Positions 6,201 to 8,315 of a DNA stretch of 8,315 bases are shown here, piece after piece; the stretch's first letter is position 1; every line of letters begins with the position of its first letter. This stretch comes from Dehalococcoidia bacterium. GTDB lineage: Bacteria > Chloroflexota > Dehalococcoidia > GIF9 > UBA5629. Under the pieces are notes generated by a model. That model was not told where the DNA came from and ran no database searches. It saw nothing but the letters and a program-made list of their open reading frames with translations. Both the position numbers and the translations under genes were made by a program. The stretch lies in assembly GCA_012961565.1 (NCBI GenBank), contig DTZC01000182.1:1-8315 (forward strand), given 5' to 3'.

Positions 6201-7628
6201 CTAGGACGACCGACCCTGCCGATAGTAACGTTGTCGCGACTTGGCATCACGGACTCGGGGGGATTTTACATCAGTACGATAATCAGTAGCCGCTATATTG
6301 AAAACAAGACTCAAGCTCGGGTCCGCCATTCTCGAGCTAATACGGTTCTCAATCTCATCCAGCTTCAGACAGGTGGTAATAACTGTTGCCAGCCGCGCAT
6401 TATAACGATAGTTGATAAGCTGATAAAGCTTCTCTTGTGCCCACGGGGTGGTGGACTGTTCTCCGAAATCATCCAGAATAAGCACTGGAGCTCTCTTAAT
6501 CCTCTCAAATAGCTCATCATAAGAAACTCTGCTCTCCGGGCTGAAGGTCGAGCGCAGATGGTCAAGTAGCTCGGGAACTACAATAAACAGCACCGATTTC
6601 CCCTCCTGACGCAAGTGATTGGCGATAGCAGCCGCCAGATGTGTCTTACCACAACCGTTCTCCCCCAGCAAGACCAGCCATCCTTGGGGAGACCGTGCAA
6701 AATCGAGGGCGATCCGGTAAGCTTGCTCTAGGTTCTGCCGCATCTCAAGCAGAAGGTCTGCCCGCTGATAATCAAAGCTTTTGAAGGTCATTTTGCGCAA
6801 CAACTCAAGTTCTAGGTCACCAAAATGCGTCAACGTCGATGGCGAACCCCTCGAGACTACATACACTTGGCTCACTTCAGAATCAGTCAAGTGGCCCCGC
6901 AAGCCTTCGTCAAACTCTTCAATTGCAACATCAGTAGTGATGACGGTTGGCAAACGCACATTGAAGCGATAATCAAGCAACTGTTCCAGTTTCCCCTTTG
7001 CCCAAGGAGTCGCCCCTACCATAGTCAAGTCATCCAAGACCAACAGAGGCACATTCTTTACCCGCTCAAACAACTCATCATAGGCAACATCACTACTTGG
7101 ACTAAAAGCACTCCGCAGATGGTCTAGCAAGTCAGCAGCACCAATGTAAAACGCAGGTTGACCCATGTTAAGGCGGTAATTAGCAATAGCACACGCAAGA
7201 TGTGTCTTACCGCAGCCGCCTGGACCCACCAGAACCAACCACCCCTTAGGCTCCGCAGCAAAGGCTTTAGCAGCTTCATAAACCCGCTTGAACTCCTCTC
7301 CAGACCGGTCTTTGACATGCTTCCCCACAGGTATGAGAGTATCAAAGGTGAGTCGTGACAAAACGCCGAGGTTGCTATACTGCTGAAGCTGGGCCAACTT
7401 TTCCCGCTTCAGCTCCTGTTTAGTACATTGGCACGGTACAACCCGGCTGAAATCAGGACGTCCCGAAGTTGACAGAGGATACACAAAACCAGCTCCTTTA
7501 CACAAGGAGCACACATGCCCGGACGAATCTTCCTCGCCACGTTCAACGCTTGACGATATGTCCGTATCTACCCCGGGTGTATTTGTCTTTACCCTCTTCT
7601 TTTTTAGTATCTCTCCCAGGCTTTCCAT
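6201..7628 (-). CDS. Tandem-AAA+ DnaC/DnaI-like helicase loader
   Basis: A 475-aa ATPase of the DnaC/DnaI/IstB group, expected to help load the replicative helicase. An N-terminal cysteine cluster, C40-x2-C43 and C66-x-C68, resembles the zinc-binding region of DnaI/DnaC-type loaders. Two AAA+ modules follow. Module 1: Walker A GPGGCGKT (135-142), Walker B LLVLDD (195-200), sensor-1 region TVITTD (228-233). Module 2: Walker A GENGCGKT (322-329), Walker B VLILDD (382-387), TVITTC (415-420), and R433 in SSRMAD as the likely arginine finger. Module 1 has H246 (RGHLTD) at that position. The two cores, 127-232 and 314-419, align without gaps at 64 of 106 identical residues by hand count. Typical loaders are 250-310 aa with one module. 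The ATG at 7628 has GAGGG (7637-7641) upstream and gives the family-like MESLGEILKK; TTG 7643 is rejected because it overlaps that site. Standalone IstB transposition ATPases lack the zinc cluster, and there is no transposase nearby. Confidence 0.85.
   Translation of the reverse strand: MESLGEILKKKRVKTNTPGVDTDISSSVERGEEDSSGHVCSLCKGAGFVYPLSTSGRPDFSRVVPCQCTKQELKREKLAQLQQYSNLGVLSRLTFDTLIPVGKHVKDRSGEEFKRVYEAAKAFAAEPKGWLVLVGPGGCGKTHLACAIANYRLNMGQPAFYIGAADLLDHLRSAFSPSSDVAYDELFERVKNVPLLVLDDLTMVGATPWAKGKLEQLLDYRFNVRLPTVITTDVAIEEFDEGLRGHLTDSEVSQVYVVSRGSPSTLTHFGDLELELLRKMTFKSFDYQRADLLLEMRQNLEQAYRIALDFARSPQGWLVLLGENGCGKTHLAAAIANHLRQEGKSVLFIVVPELLDHLRSTFSPESRVSYDELFERIKRAPVLILDDFGEQSTTPWAQEKLYQLINYRYNARLATVITTCLKLDEIENRISSRMADPSLSLVFNIAATDYRTDVKSPRVRDAKSRQRYYRQGRSS
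6372..6689 (-). repeat. Second copy of duplicated AAA+ core
   Basis: Encodes residues 314-419 of the helicase-loader protein, homologous to the core encoded at 6933-7250, with a 561-base offset. The two align over 106 residues without gaps, about 60 percent identical by hand count. Short nucleotide matches remain, for example AGATGTGTCTTACC on the plus strand in both copies. The duplication is therefore intragenic and old enough for synonymous positions to have diverged. Confidence 0.8.
6933..7250 (-). repeat. First copy of duplicated AAA+ core
   Basis: Encodes residues 127-232 of the helicase-loader protein. It shares with the second copy the Walker A GCGKTHLA, the LLDHLRS and YDELFER helices, the TPWA segment and the TVITT strand. 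The strongest differences lie between Walker B and TPWA and at the arginine-finger position further downstream. Confidence 0.8.
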
Positions 7629-8262
7629 CGTCTTTGCCCTCAATAGCCCATCGTTCCAGTATACGTGAAATATACTTCCAGCTACGCTTATTTAACGCCA
7701 CAGCCTCCCTGAAAGCGTCCTCAATCCACTGCGGTGGGTAAAGCTTCTCAGCTTCCACCAGTTCCTCGGCAATCATGGGGGTGAGCACACCTATATTCTG
7801 CTCATAAAGACTGAAAATGTTGGGTAATCTTGCTTTACTCACCCTCTCCTCACCGGGGGCTAAGGCTACCCGCGGAAGCTTTCCCTGTTGAATTCTCTCG
7901 ACTGTTTTTCTTCCCACTTCGTTATTGATGAGATACACATCATCAAGCTTACCCTCCCTATCAAGCTTAAGATGGAGGATAATGCCATGCTGCACAGCCC
8001 GGTCTAACACACGACGAAGCGCTTCGCGCTTCGACCCAGCCTCACCGTCAAAGCAGTCCATCAGGATAGAGTCAGATAATAGTTCATCATAGGTTACACC
8101 CTGTAAATTGCCCCGGCGGCGGCTGACCAGCCAAAAAATATATAACACTGTCTTCAACTCGGCGATATCCTCAATCTGCGGCATCACGGTAGTGAAAAAT
8201 AAATTGGGTATCGGAGTAACCTCTGCCCTCGCTGGGAAACCAGAAAACAGCGTCTTAAACAT
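7543..8262 (-). CDS. DnaD-domain replication initiation protein
   Basis: A 239-aa protein with the C-terminal DnaD/DnaB_2 domain at about 147-208. It contains NIFSLYEQNIG (148-158), a PPQWIEDAFREAV helix (176-188) and the signature WKYISRILERW (195-205), which matches the YxxxIL-W motif of this DNA-binding domain. Residues 15-115 look like a winged-helix-type N-terminal domain. In Firmicutes DnaD and DnaB act with DnaI to bring the replicative helicase to the origin or to stalled forks. Here the next gene downstream encodes a DnaC/DnaI-like ATPase, which supports the same role. The tail (about 209-239) is charged, ends KYGH-like (RGRYGHIVKR), and is encoded by DNA that overlaps the start of the loader gene by 86 bases. 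The start is ATG 8262, with only a weak GGGA about ten bases upstream. The promoter is not identified in the remaining 53 bases. Confidence 0.85.
   Translation of the reverse strand: MFKTLFSGFPARAEVTPIPNLFFTTVMPQIEDIAELKTVLYIFWLVSRRRGNLQGVTYDELLSDSILMDCFDGEAGSKREALRRVLDRAVQHGIILHLKLDREGKLDDVYLINNEVGRKTVERIQQGKLPRVALAPGEERVSKARLPNIFSLYEQNIGVLTPMIAEELVEAEKLYPPQWIEDAFREAVALNKRSWKYISRILERWAIEGKDDGKPGRDTKKEEGKDKYTRGRYGHIVKR
7637..7641 (-). promoter_or_regulatory. Shine-Dalgarno of the helicase-loader gene inside the dnaD-like gene
   Basis: GAGGG on the minus strand lies eight bases before the ATG at 7628, within the coding sequence of the upstream DnaD-domain gene. It decides the loader start over the in-frame TTG at 7643, which overlaps it. 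Placement inside the upstream gene suggests translational coupling. Confidence 0.6.
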
Positions 8263-8315
8263 GCTGTTACGTCCCGATAGCTTTAAGCTGCGCTCAACTC
8301 TGGTTCTAAGTTCTC

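Noticed and set aside
5882..6289. Long plus-strand reading frame of 135 codons opposite the HNH gene.
   Set aside because: It is antisense to a clear HNH-family protein, shows no domain, and has no ribosome binding site.
6201..7628. Two-module ATPase as an IS21 IstB transposition helper.
   Set aside because: There is no transposase or terminal inverted repeat, an N-terminal cysteine cluster is present, and the gene overlaps a DnaD-domain gene, all of which fit a helicase loader.

Overview
This is bacterial DNA of moderate GC content with short intergenic gaps. Two gene blocks converge near position 5632. The gene content is a DnaD-domain protein beside a DnaC/DnaI-type helicase loader, a RicT/YaaT-type PSP1 protein directly after holB, and a typical meso-diaminopimelate decarboxylase. 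Together with the style of the proteins, this suggests a Chloroflexota genome, most likely Dehalococcoidia. That placement rests on family familiarity, not on a search, and is of moderate confidence. No rRNA, tRNA, CRISPR array or insertion sequence is visible.

Layout, plus strand. The first 67 bases hold two related short palindromic repeats. A TTGACA promoter follows (96-125), then a GT4 glycosyltransferase (200-1480) and two small cysteine-rich proteins (1654-1923 and 1992-2162). A 263-base gap carries a weak hairpin and a TATAAT box. After it comes a compact housekeeping run: lysA (2426-3751), holB (3757-4758, five bases after lysA) and a ricT-like PSP1 gene (4799-5632).

Layout, minus strand, read right to left. 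A DnaD-domain gene (8262-7543) overlaps by 86 bases a DnaC/DnaI-like ATPase (7628-6201). An HNH nuclease (6136-5633) follows, with its stop codon directly abutting the stop codon of the ricT-like gene. The three genes look like one operon.

How the genes work together. lysA makes lysine by decarboxylating meso-diaminopimelate. holB encodes the delta-prime subunit of the replicative clamp loader. The dnaD and loader pair resembles the DnaD/DnaI helicase-loading apparatus of Firmicutes, so replication functions occupy both converging blocks. The most unusual object is the loader. It has one N-terminal zinc-ribbon-like cysteine cluster followed by two complete AAA+ modules, clearly an internal duplication (64 of 106 ungapped core residues identical by hand count). 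The position of the expected arginine finger reads Arg in the second module but His in the first.
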